Positions 33,827 through 42,251 of a DNA stretch of 64,000 nucleotides are shown piece by piece. The stretch is taken from contig CBDBON010000003.1 in the NCBI GenBank assembly GCA_965208395.1, forward strand, positions 1,240,001 to 1,304,000, read 5' to 3'. Under the pieces are notes generated by a model. That model was not told the origin of the DNA, searched no databases, and saw only the letters and a list, made by a program, of their open reading frames with translations. The number at the start of each line of letters is the position of its first letter. Position 1 is the first letter of the stretch. The position numbers and the translations under genes were made by a program. This DNA is from CBDBON01 sp965208395. Its GTDB lineage: Bacteria > Chloroflexota > Dehalococcoidia > Lucifugimonadales > CBDBON01.

Positions 33827-34295
33827 GGTGAACTATGATGGTAACATACGGGAGTACCGGGCCTTACGGCAGGCAGCGGTAGAGAAGAGATTGTCCGAGT
33901 ACGAGCGCATCTTCTCGTTGGATGAGGCTCGGGAGTTGATCCCGTGGCTGCAGGAGAGCTTCGACGCCATCCGGCCCATGCTCGACCTGTTGAATGAAGA
34001 GAAGCTCCGCGTCAGAGCGCTGCTCACGCGCCTGCAGTCCAACGGAGGGCCGGGCGCCGATCGGGAGCTTGGAGAGGCCGCCAAGTCCCTCCACCGGGCT
34101 CAGGAGCAGATCGACGAGCGGCTATACGCGGTCACCGAGCGCGGCATCCTTGTCAGGAGCGTGGAGCACGGCCTTATCGACTTTCCCTCCGTCAGAGACG
34201 GACGCACGGTCTTCCTCTGCTGGCTGGCAGGGGAGTCCGACATCACGCACTGGCACGAGACCAACACCGGGTTCGCCGGTCGGCAGCCCCTATGA
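33825..34295 (+). CDS. DUF2203 family protein
   Basis: A protein of up to 156 residues whose core, FSLDEARELIPWLQESFDAIRPML, then HGLIDFPSVRDGRTVFLCWLAGESDITHWHETNTGFAGRQPL, is the DUF2203 signature. Most relatives start close to the FSLDEA segment, so a TTG at 33891 is a good alternative to the ATG at 33825, which collides with the divergent gene's start. The protein is helical, with a zinc-ligand-like HWHE motif. Function is unknown. It converges with the argH-like gene and overlaps its end by six bases. Confidence 0.8.
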   Translation: MVNYDGNIREYRALRQAAVEKRLSEYERIFSLDEARELIPWLQESFDAIRPMLDLLNEEKLRVRALLTRLQSNGGPGADRELGEAAKSLHRAQEQIDERLYAVTERGILVRSVEHGLIDFPSVRDGRTVFLCWLAGESDITHWHETNTGFAGRQPL

Positions 34296-35771
34296 TATCG
34301 CGCCGGTTGCCGTGTCCAGCTCTTCGGACGCCCTCTCCTGGCGGCGACGCCACTCCGCGGCCATCTCACGGTGGCGGACGACTGAGTCGGCGGCGAGATC
34401 GATGAGACGGAGGGTCTCCGACCGTGACGGGCTTCCGGACGCCTTTTTGTTGGCCAGGTTCTGCTCGGGGTCCAGCGCGGCTGCCACCTGCTCTTCCGAC
34501 AGCCTGACCGGCTGACCGGAAACCTCGACCGCGGCCTTCTCGATCATCTCGGACGTGATCCCGTCCGCGCGAAGCCCCTGGTCGATGGCGGTCGCGACGG
34601 TGTGGCCCACGATGGTATGGGCCGTCCTGAAGGGCAGCCCTTCATCCCGCACCAGCAGATCGGCCAGCTCGGTGGCCGTCGAGAAGTCCTCGGACGCTCG
34701 CTTCAGCATCAGGTCCCCGTCTATCTGAATCCCAGCGACGGTGATGCGCATGAGCGTGAGCATCACCTCCGCCTCGGTCAGTGACTCCCACAGAGGGTCG
34801 ACCGACTCGTGGGTCATGTCCCGGCAGTGCATGAAATTGATCCCCTTCTGCACCGTCAGGCTCGACGTCAGAGCCCCGATCAGATGGCCAGCCTTGGCCT
34901 TTATATGCTCCAGCGTGCCGGGGTTCTTCTTCTGGGGCATGATGCTGCTGCTGAAAGCCACCTCGCTGGCGACCTCCATGGTGCTCCACTCGTCCGAGCA
35001 CCACAAGTACATGTCCTGCGCCAGCCGGCTGATCGTGACCCCCAGCGACGCTATCGCCGCGAGCACCTCGGTCACGTAGTCCCTGGACGCCACCGCGTCG
35101 GTCGTGCTCTCCACCACTCCGTCGAACCCCAGCAGCCCGGCCGTCAGCTCCCGGTCGACCGGGAAGCCGGTGCCGGCGAAGGCGCAGGCGCCCAGCGGGT
35201 TGAGATTGAGACGCGGATACGCCTCCAGCAGTCGGTCGCTGTCCCTCTGCATCGCCATCAGGACGCTGGCGAGATAGTGTCCCAGGGTCGTGGGCTGGGC
35301 CGGCTGCAGGTGGGTGTAGCCCGGCATCACCGTGCCGGCGTGCGTTCGGGCTATCTCGATCAGCACCTCGCGCAGCCGCATCAGCGGATCGAGGAAGTCC
35401 AGGAAGCGTTCTCGCGCCGCCATGCGGGTCATCGTGGAGCCCAGGTCGTTGCGGCTCCTTCCGGTGTGCAGCCGTCCCCCCGCGTCGGCTCCGACCCGAT
35501 GGATCAGCGACTGCTCCATCGTCGAGTAGAGATCCTCCGGCCCTGGGACGGCGTACAGCGCCTCGACGCCTTCCGCCTCCATCTCCGCGAGCGCGTCTAG
35601 CAGCGCCCGCACCACCTTCGTGTCCAGGATGCCCTGCCGCTCCAGCATGACCGCGTGGGCGCGGTTGATGAGCATCATCAGCTTGAAATCGCGCTCAAGC
35701 GAGTCGGTCCTGGGCCTGACTATGAACTCGACCATCTCAGGTGCCAGGGGCGCCCCAAGTCTCTCTCTCAT
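34290..35771 (-). CDS. argH: Argininosuccinate lyase-like protein
   Basis: A 493-residue member of the fumarase/aspartase superfamily closest to argininosuccinate lyase, which splits argininosuccinate into arginine and fumarate. The ArgH signature SSSIMPQKKNPGTLEHIKAKAGHL, TGRSRNDL and MPGYTHLQPAQPTT with the catalytic His are intact. The gene is isolated from other arginine genes and sits immediately behind a TPP-enzyme gene, so a lyase on another amino-acid adduct is possible. Confidence 0.8.
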   Translation of the reverse strand: MRERLGAPLAPEMVEFIVRPRTDSLERDFKLMMLINRAHAVMLERQGILDTKVVRALLDALAEMEAEGVEALYAVPGPEDLYSTMEQSLIHRVGADAGGRLHTGRSRNDLGSTMTRMAARERFLDFLDPLMRLREVLIEIARTHAGTVMPGYTHLQPAQPTTLGHYLASVLMAMQRDSDRLLEAYPRLNLNPLGACAFAGTGFPVDRELTAGLLGFDGVVESTTDAVASRDYVTEVLAAIASLGVTISRLAQDMYLWCSDEWSTMEVASEVAFSSSIMPQKKNPGTLEHIKAKAGHLIGALTSSLTVQKGINFMHCRDMTHESVDPLWESLTEAEVMLTLMRITVAGIQIDGDLMLKRASEDFSTATELADLLVRDEGLPFRTAHTIVGHTVATAIDQGLRADGITSEMIEKAAVEVSGQPVRLSEEQVAAALDPEQNLANKKASGSPSRSETLRLIDLAADSVVRHREMAAEWRRRQERASEELDTATGAIS

Positions 35772-35776
35772 TTTCT

Positions 35777-36367
35777 CTATCCTTGGACAATCCCCAGGTC
35801 GCCGCGCAGGTCTCTTATGACCTCCTCACGGCCGCGCCGCTTGACGACGGGGCGAAGGTCTATGGGCAGGTTCTCGATCTCCGGGACGATCTTCATGCTG
35901 ACGAACACCGGCCCCGGCTCGTCGAGAATCCTCTCGATGTTGATAGCGAACTCCTCTAGGTCGTCGAAGGAGTGGACAGCCGGGTAGCCGGCATCCCTGG
36001 CCATGCCGTGGTAGGAGACGTCGCCGGCGGCGGGCACCGGTTGGCCGCCCGTCGTGGCGTAGCACTCGTTGTCCAGCAGGATGTGATAGAAGTTGCTCGG
36101 CTTCTGGTCGGCGATAGTGGCCAGCACGCCCAGGTTCATCAGAAGAGAGCCCTCCGAGTCGAAGAGGACGACCTTCACGTCGGGCTGGGATAGCGCAAGG
36201 CCGAGCGCCAGCGGCGCGGGACAGCCCATCGCGCCACCTATCGATGCGTCCCTCTCTGGTCTGGTGCTAACGTCCTTCCAGTGCTGCCCGCTCTGCCCGC
36301 TCGTCATGACGATGGCATCGCCCCGGTGCTTCTCGAACACCCTGAACAGCTCCAGCGGGTCGATCAT
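35777..36367 (-). CDS. TPP-binding decarboxylase subunit (sulfopyruvate/phosphonopyruvate decarboxylase type)
   Basis: A 196-residue protein equal to the C-terminal, TPP-binding domain of ThDP enzymes. IGGAMGCPAPLALGLALSQP and FDSEGSLLMNLGVLATIAD are the cofactor motif, with Ser-Glu-Gly replacing the usual Gly-Asp-Gly start. YATTGGQPVP contacts the substrate. The matching pyrimidine-binding subunit is not adjacent, so it must be encoded elsewhere or this protein acts alone. It ends five bases before argH-like, in the same direction, suggesting one operon. Confidence 0.83.
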   Translation of the reverse strand: MIDPLELFRVFEKHRGDAIVMTSGQSGQHWKDVSTRPERDASIGGAMGCPAPLALGLALSQPDVKVVLFDSEGSLLMNLGVLATIADQKPSNFYHILLDNECYATTGGQPVPAAGDVSYHGMARDAGYPAVHSFDDLEEFAINIERILDEPGPVFVSMKIVPEIENLPIDLRPVVKRRGREEVIRDLRGDLGIVQG

Positions 36368-36642
36368 CCATCACCTCCCGTCCCGACTGCCCCACGAGCG
36401 CCACGATTGTAGCCACTGGCTCGGACAGGGTCAAATACCTTGCATCAACGGGGCATAGCTGCTCGGGTTCTGTGAGAGCTTCGGGCGGATGGGTCGGGAT
36501 GGAGAGGATGCTCTTCCTCTTCCCCCCGGCTCCGCGGGGGAAGGCTCACTGTCGATAGACATGTGCCGAACGCATGTGCTATCATAGGCCATGCGAACCA
36601 CCGCCCTACAGACATCCGGCCCTCAGCACCCCTCCTGGCTCC
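36368..36642. other. Intergenic region with a repeat element, no gene seen
   Basis: Between the TPP-enzyme start and the phased array I see only one copy of the CTTCCCC palindrome (36519-36543) and no supported frame. Confidence 0.5.
36519..36543. repeat. CTTCCCCC palindromic repeat, copy A
   Basis: CTTCCCCC and GGGGGAAG arms around a CGGCTCCGC-type loop. The left flank GGAGAGGATGCTCTT resembles that of copy B (37720), and the two copies bracket the metF-like gene. Confidence 0.7.
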
Positions 36643-36770
36643 CTGTCCCATTCTGTTCCATTCCTGTCACTTTTCTGTCCCAACTCTGTTCAAACCTGTC
36701 CCATGGATGTCTCCCACTGTCACCCGCCCAGCTACAAAAGAGACAAAATGTTACAGAATGAGACAGTTTT
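36643..36770 (+). promoter_or_regulatory. Helically phased array of CTGTCCC-like boxes
   Basis: Boxes of the form CTGTCCC/CTGTTCC/CTGTCAC begin at 36643, 36653, 36664, 36675, 36685 and 36696, then a weaker ATGTCTC at about 36707 and CTGTCAC at 36717. Spacings are 10 or 11 bases, one helical turn each. From 36731, ten-base units (GCTACAAAAG, AGACAAAATG, TTACAGAATG, AGACAGTTTT) carry the same motif inverted (CATTCTGT-type when read on the other strand). All lie just upstream of the metF-like start. Confidence 0.7.
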
Positions 36771-36785
36771 TCGGAGAAAAAGCCT

Positions 36786-37679
36786 TTGGCTAAGGTAACC
36801 GACAGATACGGAAGCAAAGAGGCGCCGGTGTTCATCTGCGACTTCTCGCCTCCCCGGGGCGGAGACCCGACGCTGATGGAGGGCGCGCGCGTCCTGGACG
36901 CCGACTTCCTGTCGGTCGCCTACAACCCCGCCAAGTCGGTCAGAGTCCTCTCCGCGATCGCCGCTAACTGGATAAGAGAGAACGTCGGCGCGGACGTCAT
37001 ATTCAGCATCGCCTCCAGGGACACAAACCTGCTCGCCGCCCAGAGCCTCCTGCTCGGCGCGCAGCAGCTGGGCCTCGAAAACGTGCTCGTCTTCAAGGGA
37101 GACGCCTTCGACAGCGGAGAGCGCGTGATGGCGGATCAGGTCGGCGACACCCCTCCCACCCGGCTCATCGAGTCGATCTCCGGGATGAACGAGGGCGTCG
37201 ACTACCGCGGCCTGAGACTCCGCGGGCCGACCGACTTCTGTATCGGCGCGACCGTCGATCTGACGCGGCCGCTGGAGAGCGAGACGGGGCTGACCCGCCG
37301 CAAGGCGGAGGCCGGGGCCCACTACTTCGTCTTCCAGCCGACCTTCGACACGGCGCTCGCCTCGGCCTTCCTCTCAGCCTGCGAGGAGCGACACGGCGCC
37401 CCACTCCGTCAGCCGTTATTCCCCGGGGTCCAGGTGATGACCGATCAGAGCGTCAGGTTCGGCAGCGTCGACCAGTGGGTTATCGACGACCTCGCGAAGG
37501 GACGGTCAGGTATCGACATCGCGCTCCAGACGCTGCATGGGCTCTGGGCGGCCGGGTTCCACTCCTTCTACCTCGTGCCCCCGATCCTGCCGGGCGGACG
37601 CAGGGACTACGAGACGGCGCAGGCCGTGATCGAATCCCTCCGGTCCTCGGCGAGGACCGGCACTGTTCAGTCTCCGTGA
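36786..37679 (+). CDS. Methylenetetrahydrofolate reductase-family protein (MetF-like)
   Basis: A 297-residue TIM-barrel flavoprotein of the MTHFR family, which reduces methylene-THF to methyl-THF. Family features include CDFSPPRG near the N-terminus (the FExxPP position), FSIASRDTNLLAAQSLLLGAQQLGLENVLVFKGD with the conserved R-D and GD, and AGAHYFVFQPTFD near 210. The TTG start is supported by GGAG nine bases upstream and by the lack of an in-frame ATG. Divergence from E. coli MetF suggests the methyl-branch form that works with ferredoxin-type partners, but that is inference. Confidence 0.87.
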   Translation: MAKVTDRYGSKEAPVFICDFSPPRGGDPTLMEGARVLDADFLSVAYNPAKSVRVLSAIAANWIRENVGADVIFSIASRDTNLLAAQSLLLGAQQLGLENVLVFKGDAFDSGERVMADQVGDTPPTRLIESISGMNEGVDYRGLRLRGPTDFCIGATVDLTRPLESETGLTRRKAEAGAHYFVFQPTFDTALASAFLSACEERHGAPLRQPLFPGVQVMTDQSVRFGSVDQWVIDDLAKGRSGIDIALQTLHGLWAAGFHSFYLVPPILPGGRRDYETAQAVIESLRSSARTGTVQSP

Positions 37680-37719
37680 GATACTCTGGAGAATCTGGAC
37701 GGAGAGGAGGCTCTTACCT

Positions 37720-37742
37720 CTTCCCCCGCGGAGCCGGGGGAG
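37720..37742. repeat. CTTCCCCC palindromic repeat, copy B
   Basis: CTTCCCCC and GGGGGAG arms around GCGGAGCC, followed by ATTGAGATGGGGG. Same family as copies at 36519, 46623 and 62977. Confidence 0.7.
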
Positions 37743-37828
37743 ATTGAGATGGGGGTCCCGGAGACGTTGACGCTCAATCCAGCCCTAACTATAATCATCC
37801 GAAATTTCGCTCATGGCGAGAGGATGGC

Positions 37829-37942
37829 TTGCCCGAGACCGGGAAAAGGTATCGCTGCTTCATTTGCGGAGCGCAGTTCGTGGTCACCCGTGGCGGCGAC
37901 GGCACGATCATCTGCTGTGGCGAGCCGATGACTAGGCAGTAG
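37829..37942 (+). CDS. Desulforedoxin-like miniprotein 1
   Basis: A 37-residue protein read from a TTG with GAGAGG five bases upstream. GKRYRCFICGAQFVVTRGGDGTIICCGEPM has the CxxC ... CC pattern of desulforedoxin, the rubredoxin-like iron site at the N-terminus of desulfoferrodoxin. The full mini-domain is present, so it should bind iron or zinc as a dimer. No ATG or GTG exists in the open frame. A paralogue follows 19 bases later. Confidence 0.65.
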   Translation: MPETGKRYRCFICGAQFVVTRGGDGTIICCGEPMTRQ

Positions 37943-37961
37943 CCGCGCGAGGCTTCCGACA

Positions 37962-38105
37962 ATGGCTAATCAGCTTGGCAAGAGATACCGGTGCGACGAG
38001 TGCGGGGCGATGGTGCTCTGTACCAAGGCTGGCGAGGGCGCCATCGAATGCTGCGACGAGAAGATGGAGGTGCAGGAGCCCCGAAAGCTGCCCTCGTCCG
38101 ACTAG
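37962..38105 (+). CDS. Desulforedoxin-like miniprotein 2
   Basis: A 47-residue protein: ATG, then GKRYRCDECGAMVLCTKAGEGAIECCDEKM, again with CxxC and CC ligands plus one extra cysteine (VLC), and a short charged tail. It is clearly a paralogue of the preceding gene. Such proteins donate electrons to superoxide reductase or other oxidoreductases; the partner is not visible here. It converges with lipA, ending three bases before it. Confidence 0.8.
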   Translation: MANQLGKRYRCDECGAMVLCTKAGEGAIECCDEKMEVQEPRKLPSSD

Positions 38106-38108
38106 GGG

Positions 38109-38984
38109 CTAGACCGTCGCCATCGTCGCCGCGACGTGCTGCTCGTCGGCGTGGTAGGAGCTCCGCACCAGCGGGCCGGACGCCACATGCCTGAACCCCA
38201 GGGCCTCTCCCTGAGAGCGTATCTCCTCGAACTCCTCGGGCGTGTACCACCTGGACAGGGGCGCGTGCTTCTGGGAGGGCCGCAGATACTGGCCGACCGT
38301 CAAGAGGTCGCAGTCGACCGACCGGAGATCCCGCATCGTCTCGACGATCTCATCCCACGTCTCCCCAAGGCCGACCATCATCCCCGACTTGGTCACGCCG
38401 CCGGGCGCCATCCTCTTCGCGCGCTCCAGTAGCTCCAGGGACTGGTCGTAGTCGCCCTTCGGACGCACCCTGTGGAAGACGCGGCGGACCGTCTCGATGT
38501 TGTGATTCAGCGTATCCGGGGAGGCCTCCATGACCGTCCGGAGTGAGTCCTCGTCCCCGCAGAAGTCGGGTATGAGCACCTCGACCCTGCACTCCGGCAG
38601 ACGCTTGCGGATCTGGCGTATGCACTGGGCGAATATGTAGGCGCCGCCGTCCGGCAGGTCGTCCCGGTTGACCGACGTGATGACCGCGTACCGGAGGCCC
38701 ATCCTCTCCACAGTCTCCGCCAGCCGTACGGGCTCCTGGAGATCGAGTCCGGTCGGCGCTCCCGTGGTGACCGCGCAGTAGGCGCACGCGCGGGTGCAGA
38801 TGTCGCCCAGGATCATGAAGGTCGCCGTGCCCCTGTCCCAGCACTCGCCGATGTTGGGGCAGCGCGCCTCTTCGCAGACCGTGTGAAGCTGGTTGTCGCG
38901 AAGCCGGTTCTGGAGCTTGATGAAGCTCCCGCTCCCGGCCATCTTCACCTTGAGCCAGGGGGGGAGCCGCCTCTGGACCGTCAT
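38109..38984 (-). CDS. lipA: Lipoyl synthase
   Basis: A 291-residue radical-SAM enzyme inserting two sulfurs into protein-bound octanoyl groups. The auxiliary cluster cysteines are Cys37, Cys42 and Cys48 (CEEARCPNIGEC), the radical-SAM cluster is Cys63, Cys67 and Cys70 (CTRACAYC), and the terminal RSSY motif is present. GGAGGAG precedes the ATG. It stands alone; lipB and lipoyl-dependent complexes are not in the window. Confidence 0.97.
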   Translation of the reverse strand: MTVQRRLPPWLKVKMAGSGSFIKLQNRLRDNQLHTVCEEARCPNIGECWDRGTATFMILGDICTRACAYCAVTTGAPTGLDLQEPVRLAETVERMGLRYAVITSVNRDDLPDGGAYIFAQCIRQIRKRLPECRVEVLIPDFCGDEDSLRTVMEASPDTLNHNIETVRRVFHRVRPKGDYDQSLELLERAKRMAPGGVTKSGMMVGLGETWDEIVETMRDLRSVDCDLLTVGQYLRPSQKHAPLSRWYTPEEFEEIRSQGEALGFRHVASGPLVRSSYHADEQHVAATMATV

Positions 38985-39106
38985 AACTCCTCCGGGGTAC
39001 TCCCGCGAATGATACCAGAATCGGGTTGTCGATCGTCATGCCCGCTCTCGGAGACCTTTGAACATGCTGTGATGTTCTCAATCTGCGCATACAGCGCCGG
39101 AGCCTC

Positions 39107-39112
39107 TATAAT
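39107..39112 (+). promoter_or_regulatory. TATAAT -10 element upstream of the RumA-type gene
   Basis: A perfect TATAAT, 37 bases before the GTG start. No good -35 hexamer is visible, so an extended or activator-dependent promoter is possible. Confidence 0.4.
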
Positions 39113-39148
39113 TTAAGCAGTCCTGCCGGAGAGAGAAAGCCTTCGAAC

Positions 39149-40369
39149 GTGCAGAAGATCGAAGCTAGAGAGACCGTTTCAGACCAGGAGCTGGCTACAC
39201 TGACCCTGGACGGCGCCGCGCCGTTGGGGGACACATACGCCCAGTACGACGGCCACAGGATCAACGTCTTCGGAGGTATCCCTGGCGAGCGGGTGGTTGC
39301 CAGGATCATCCGCTACAGGCGCAAGCGCAGGCAGATGGTCTCCGGCGTGGTCGTCGAGGTGCTGCGCCCTTCTCCACACCGCGTGGCGCCCCCATGCCCC
39401 TATTTCGGGCCCTGCACCGGCTGCCAATGGCAGCACGTCGGCTACGAGCGCCAGCTGGAGCTGAAGCGCGACGCCGTCATGGAGCAGATGGCGGCCTATC
39501 GTGCGTTGAAGGATGTCGCGGTGGAGCCCACCCTGCCCAGTCCCCGGCGGCTCAACTACCGCAACCACGCGCGCTTCACAGTGCGAAACGGCGGACAGAT
39601 CGGCTTCGTCAACCGCATACGGCGCCGGTTCGTCAGGATCGACGAGTGCATGCTGATGGACCCGTGGATAAACGTGACGCTGGCCAGGCTGCAGGAGAAC
39701 GTCGCCGAGACCTCTCAGTTGACGTTGCGCTACGGTGTGAACACGGGTGACTGGCTCGTCCAACCGGCGATGCACAACGAGGAGATACCGATTCCCACCG
39801 GCCAGGGATACTACAGGGAGCGCCTGCTCGACAGGCCGTTTCGGATTGCTTCCCCGTCCTTCTTCCAGGTGAATACCAAGCAGGCGGAGAGGCTGGCCGA
39901 GCTGGTCCGGGAGCGGCTCGATCTCTCGGCCGACGAGACGGTCGTCGACGCCTACGCAGGGGTAGGAACGTTCGCGGTGCTGCTCGCGCCGTTCGCCAAA
40001 CAGGTGATCGCGATCGAGGAGTCCTTCTCCGCGCTGAAGGACGCGGCGATCAACACGCTGGGCATCGACAACCTCCATTTCGTCGAAGGACGGACCGAGG
40101 ACGTCCTGGACGAGCTGTCCGACGCACCGGACGCCGTGGTGCTGGACCCGCCGCGGACGGGCTGTGACGCGACCGCCCTTGAGGCCCTCGCGCGCCGACC
40201 TCCCCGGAGGGTCGTCTACGTCTCGTGCGAGCCCGAGACGCTGGCGCGCGACCTCGACCTGCTGGTGCGGAGCGGATTCCGTGTAGACCGGATCGAGCCC
40301 CTCGATATGTTCCCCCAGACTTTCCACGTGGAGTGCGTGGCGACCCTGACATGGGCGCCGGTGGTATAG
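39149..40369 (+). CDS. 23S rRNA (uracil-5-)-methyltransferase, RumA/TrmA family
   Basis: A 406-residue RNA m5U methyltransferase. An N-terminal TRAM domain (about 18-70) precedes the [4Fe-4S] ligands Cys83, Cys89 and Cys92 (PCPYFGPCTGCQW). The SAM fold follows (VVDAYAGVGTFAVLLA), then DPPRTGC and the catalytic Cys in YVSCEPETLARDL. The start is GTG. Target base (23S U1939/U747 or tRNA U54) cannot be assigned from sequence alone. Confidence 0.92.
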   Translation: MQKIEARETVSDQELATLTLDGAAPLGDTYAQYDGHRINVFGGIPGERVVARIIRYRRKRRQMVSGVVVEVLRPSPHRVAPPCPYFGPCTGCQWQHVGYERQLELKRDAVMEQMAAYRALKDVAVEPTLPSPRRLNYRNHARFTVRNGGQIGFVNRIRRRFVRIDECMLMDPWINVTLARLQENVAETSQLTLRYGVNTGDWLVQPAMHNEEIPIPTGQGYYRERLLDRPFRIASPSFFQVNTKQAERLAELVRERLDLSADETVVDAYAGVGTFAVLLAPFAKQVIAIEESFSALKDAAINTLGIDNLHFVEGRTEDVLDELSDAPDAVVLDPPRTGCDATALEALARRPPRRVVYVSCEPETLARDLDLLVRSGFRVDRIEPLDMFPQTFHVECVATLTWAPVV

Positions 40370-40387
40370 AATGACGGCTGCGCCGAC

Positions 40388-41059
40388 ATGAGTGACGGAG
40401 GCCTCGGAACGGCGCCGGTTGTACTCGCGTCGGTGTCGCCGCGCAGGCGCCGCCTGATCCGCGCGCTGGACCTCCGGCCGAACTTTGTCGATCCTCCGGT
40501 TGAGGAGACGGCGCCCATGCAGGATGAGGCGCCGCACGACTTCGTCGTCAGGCAGTCGGTCCGCAAGGCCATGGGAGCGGCCGGCGTCGTCACCGACCGG
40601 ACGGTAGTGATCGCTGCCGACACGACCGTCTCGCTGGCGGGACGGATGCTGGGCAAGCCGACGGACGGGGGGGAGGCGACGGAGATGCTGCGGGCGCTTC
40701 GAGGCAGGGAGCACGCCGTCCTGACCGGCGTCACGGTGGTGGAGGCGCGTTCCCGTCATAGGTCGTCCCGGTACAGGTCCACGGCAGTGAGGATGAGGGC
40801 CTACTCGGACGAGGAGATAGCCGCCTATGTCACCTCCGGGAAGCCGATGGACAAGGCCGGGGCCTACGCCGTCCAGGACATCTACTTCCGCCCGGCCGCG
40901 GCGGTCTCCGGTTGCTATCTCAACGTCGTGGGCCTGCCGCTGTGCGATGTAGCAGAGCTTCTGAGCGGCCTTGGAGTGCGAACCAGGCTGCGTGACGGCT
41001 GGGAGCTCCCGCCTCAGTGCGGGGAGTGTCCGCTCGGAGCAGGAGAACCCACGGCATGA
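40388..41059 (+). CDS. maf: Maf-like nucleotide pyrophosphatase
   Basis: A 223-residue Maf/HAM1-fold hydrolase of (modified) nucleoside triphosphates, linked in some bacteria to septation. The N-terminal LASVSPRRRRLI, VIAADTTVSLAGRMLGKP, and DKAGAYAVQD segment are the signature blocks. A C-terminal extension with two cysteines (QCGECP) is not typical. Its stop overlaps the next start (ATGA), so the tat genes are coupled to it. Confidence 0.93.
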   Translation: MSDGGLGTAPVVLASVSPRRRRLIRALDLRPNFVDPPVEETAPMQDEAPHDFVVRQSVRKAMGAAGVVTDRTVVIAADTTVSLAGRMLGKPTDGGEATEMLRALRGREHAVLTGVTVVEARSRHRSSRYRSTAVRMRAYSDEEIAAYVTSGKPMDKAGAYAVQDIYFRPAAAVSGCYLNVVGLPLCDVAELLSGLGVRTRLRDGWELPPQCGECPLGAGEPTA

Positions 41060-41385
41060 ACCTTCTGGGAATGGGCACGCTGGAGATCGTCACGATACTG
41101 CTCATCGCGTTCATCTTCCTAGGGCCCGCCAGGATGGCGGAGGCGGCCAGATTCCTTGGGAAGATAGTCGGCGATCTTCGGCGGATATCGGCGGAGCTGC
41201 CGCAGATCGTACTGGACGAAGAGGAGGCCCCGATAGTCCGCCGGCGCGGCAGTCCCGCGGCAGCCGCTCCCAGCTCCGACGAAGACGCCCCGGATGGAGA
41301 CGACGACGGCCCGGTAGCCTTCCGACGGAAACCTGCGGTGCCGCCGGCTGAAACCGAGGCGCAGGAGGAGAGAAAGACCGACTGA
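41056..41385 (+). CDS. tatB: TatA/TatB-type twin-arginine translocase subunit
   Basis: A 109-residue protein: one N-terminal helix, LGMGTLEIVTILLIAFIFLGPARM, with the TatA/B-like G-E and GP turn, an amphipathic helix (AEAARFLGKIVGDLRRISAEL), and an acidic tail. The long acidic tail and its position before tatC suggest the TatB role, binding the TatC-signal peptide complex in the membrane. Its 3' end overlaps tatC by one base. Confidence 0.85.
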   Translation: MNLLGMGTLEIVTILLIAFIFLGPARMAEAARFLGKIVGDLRRISAELPQIVLDEEEAPIVRRRGSPAAAAPSSDEDAPDGDDDGPVAFRRKPAVPPAETEAQEERKTD

Positions 41386-42143
41386 TGAACGACCGCCCGG
41401 TTCCGGTTGGCGAGCATCTGATCGAGCTTCGCCGGAGAGTGATCTGGTCAGCCGCCGCCGTCCTCGTATGCACCGGAGCGGCCTTCGCCTTCCACGAGCA
41501 GATACTCGTGCTGCTCATGAAGCCGGCGCAGGGGTTCGCGGGCACCCCCAACGAAAAGCCGATCTATACAGAGCTGACCGAGTTCATCGGCACGGCGATG
41601 AAGGCCTCGCTGCTCGTCGGATTCTTCGCCTCTCTGCCGTTCGTGCTATTCCAGGCCGTCATGTTCGTGGCCCCCGGGCTGTCTTCCCAGGAGCGGCGGT
41701 ACCTCTACGCCCTCATGCCGGTGATCATCCTGGTCTTTCTGGCAGGCGCGGCCTTCGGTTACCTCGTGCTGTTCCCTCCCGCGGTGAGGTTCCTCCAAAC
41801 GTTCGGAAGCGATGTGGCCACACCCTTCATCAGCATCAGCAAGTACGTCAACCTGATGATCTCACTGCTGTTCTGGATGGGTGTCGTGTTCGAGACTCCG
41901 GTCGTCCTCTTCTTCCTCGCGAAGATCGGGATCGTCTCCCCGAGCTTCCTGGCGAGGCAGCGGCGGTGGGCGATAGTCGTGGCCTTCATCCTGGGCGCGA
42001 TGATCACTCCAACCTTCGACCCGATAAACCAGACCCTCGTGGCGCTCCCTATTATCGTGCTGTACGAGGCGGGCGTCTGGCTGGCAAAGCTGGCAAGACG
42101 GCAGCGGCGCGGCGATTCGGAGCAGCCCGAGCCGCTGGGGTAG
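41385..42143 (+). CDS. tatC: TatC twin-arginine translocase core
   Basis: A 252-residue six-helix membrane protein. The N-terminal EHLIELRRR motif, ELTEFIGTAMKASLL and FFLAKIGIVSPSFLARQRRWAIVVAFILGAMITP are TatC blocks. It recognises the twin-arginine signal of folded exported proteins. Coupled to the TatB-like gene, with a second TatA-type gene nearby on the opposite strand. Confidence 0.96.
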   Translation: MNDRPVPVGEHLIELRRRVIWSAAAVLVCTGAAFAFHEQILVLLMKPAQGFAGTPNEKPIYTELTEFIGTAMKASLLVGFFASLPFVLFQAVMFVAPGLSSQERRYLYALMPVIILVFLAGAAFGYLVLFPPAVRFLQTFGSDVATPFISISKYVNLMISLLFWMGVVFETPVVLFFLAKIGIVSPSFLARQRRWAIVVAFILGAMITPTFDPINQTLVALPIIVLYEAGVWLAKLARRQRRGDSEQPEPLG

Positions 42144-42251
42144 GTCAGCGCCGGTACGCGTAAGGCCGATTGACGCGGGCCTGGGACGTGTGCTACCTAA
42201 GTGCCTCCGGCTGCGGACCGCATCCCTAGATCAGGCAGGAGAAGGACAGCC

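Noticed and set aside
36643..36770. Possible CRISPR or simple satellite
   Set aside because: Units are about ten bases without spacers of constant length, and the orientation inverts; a phased binding array fits better.
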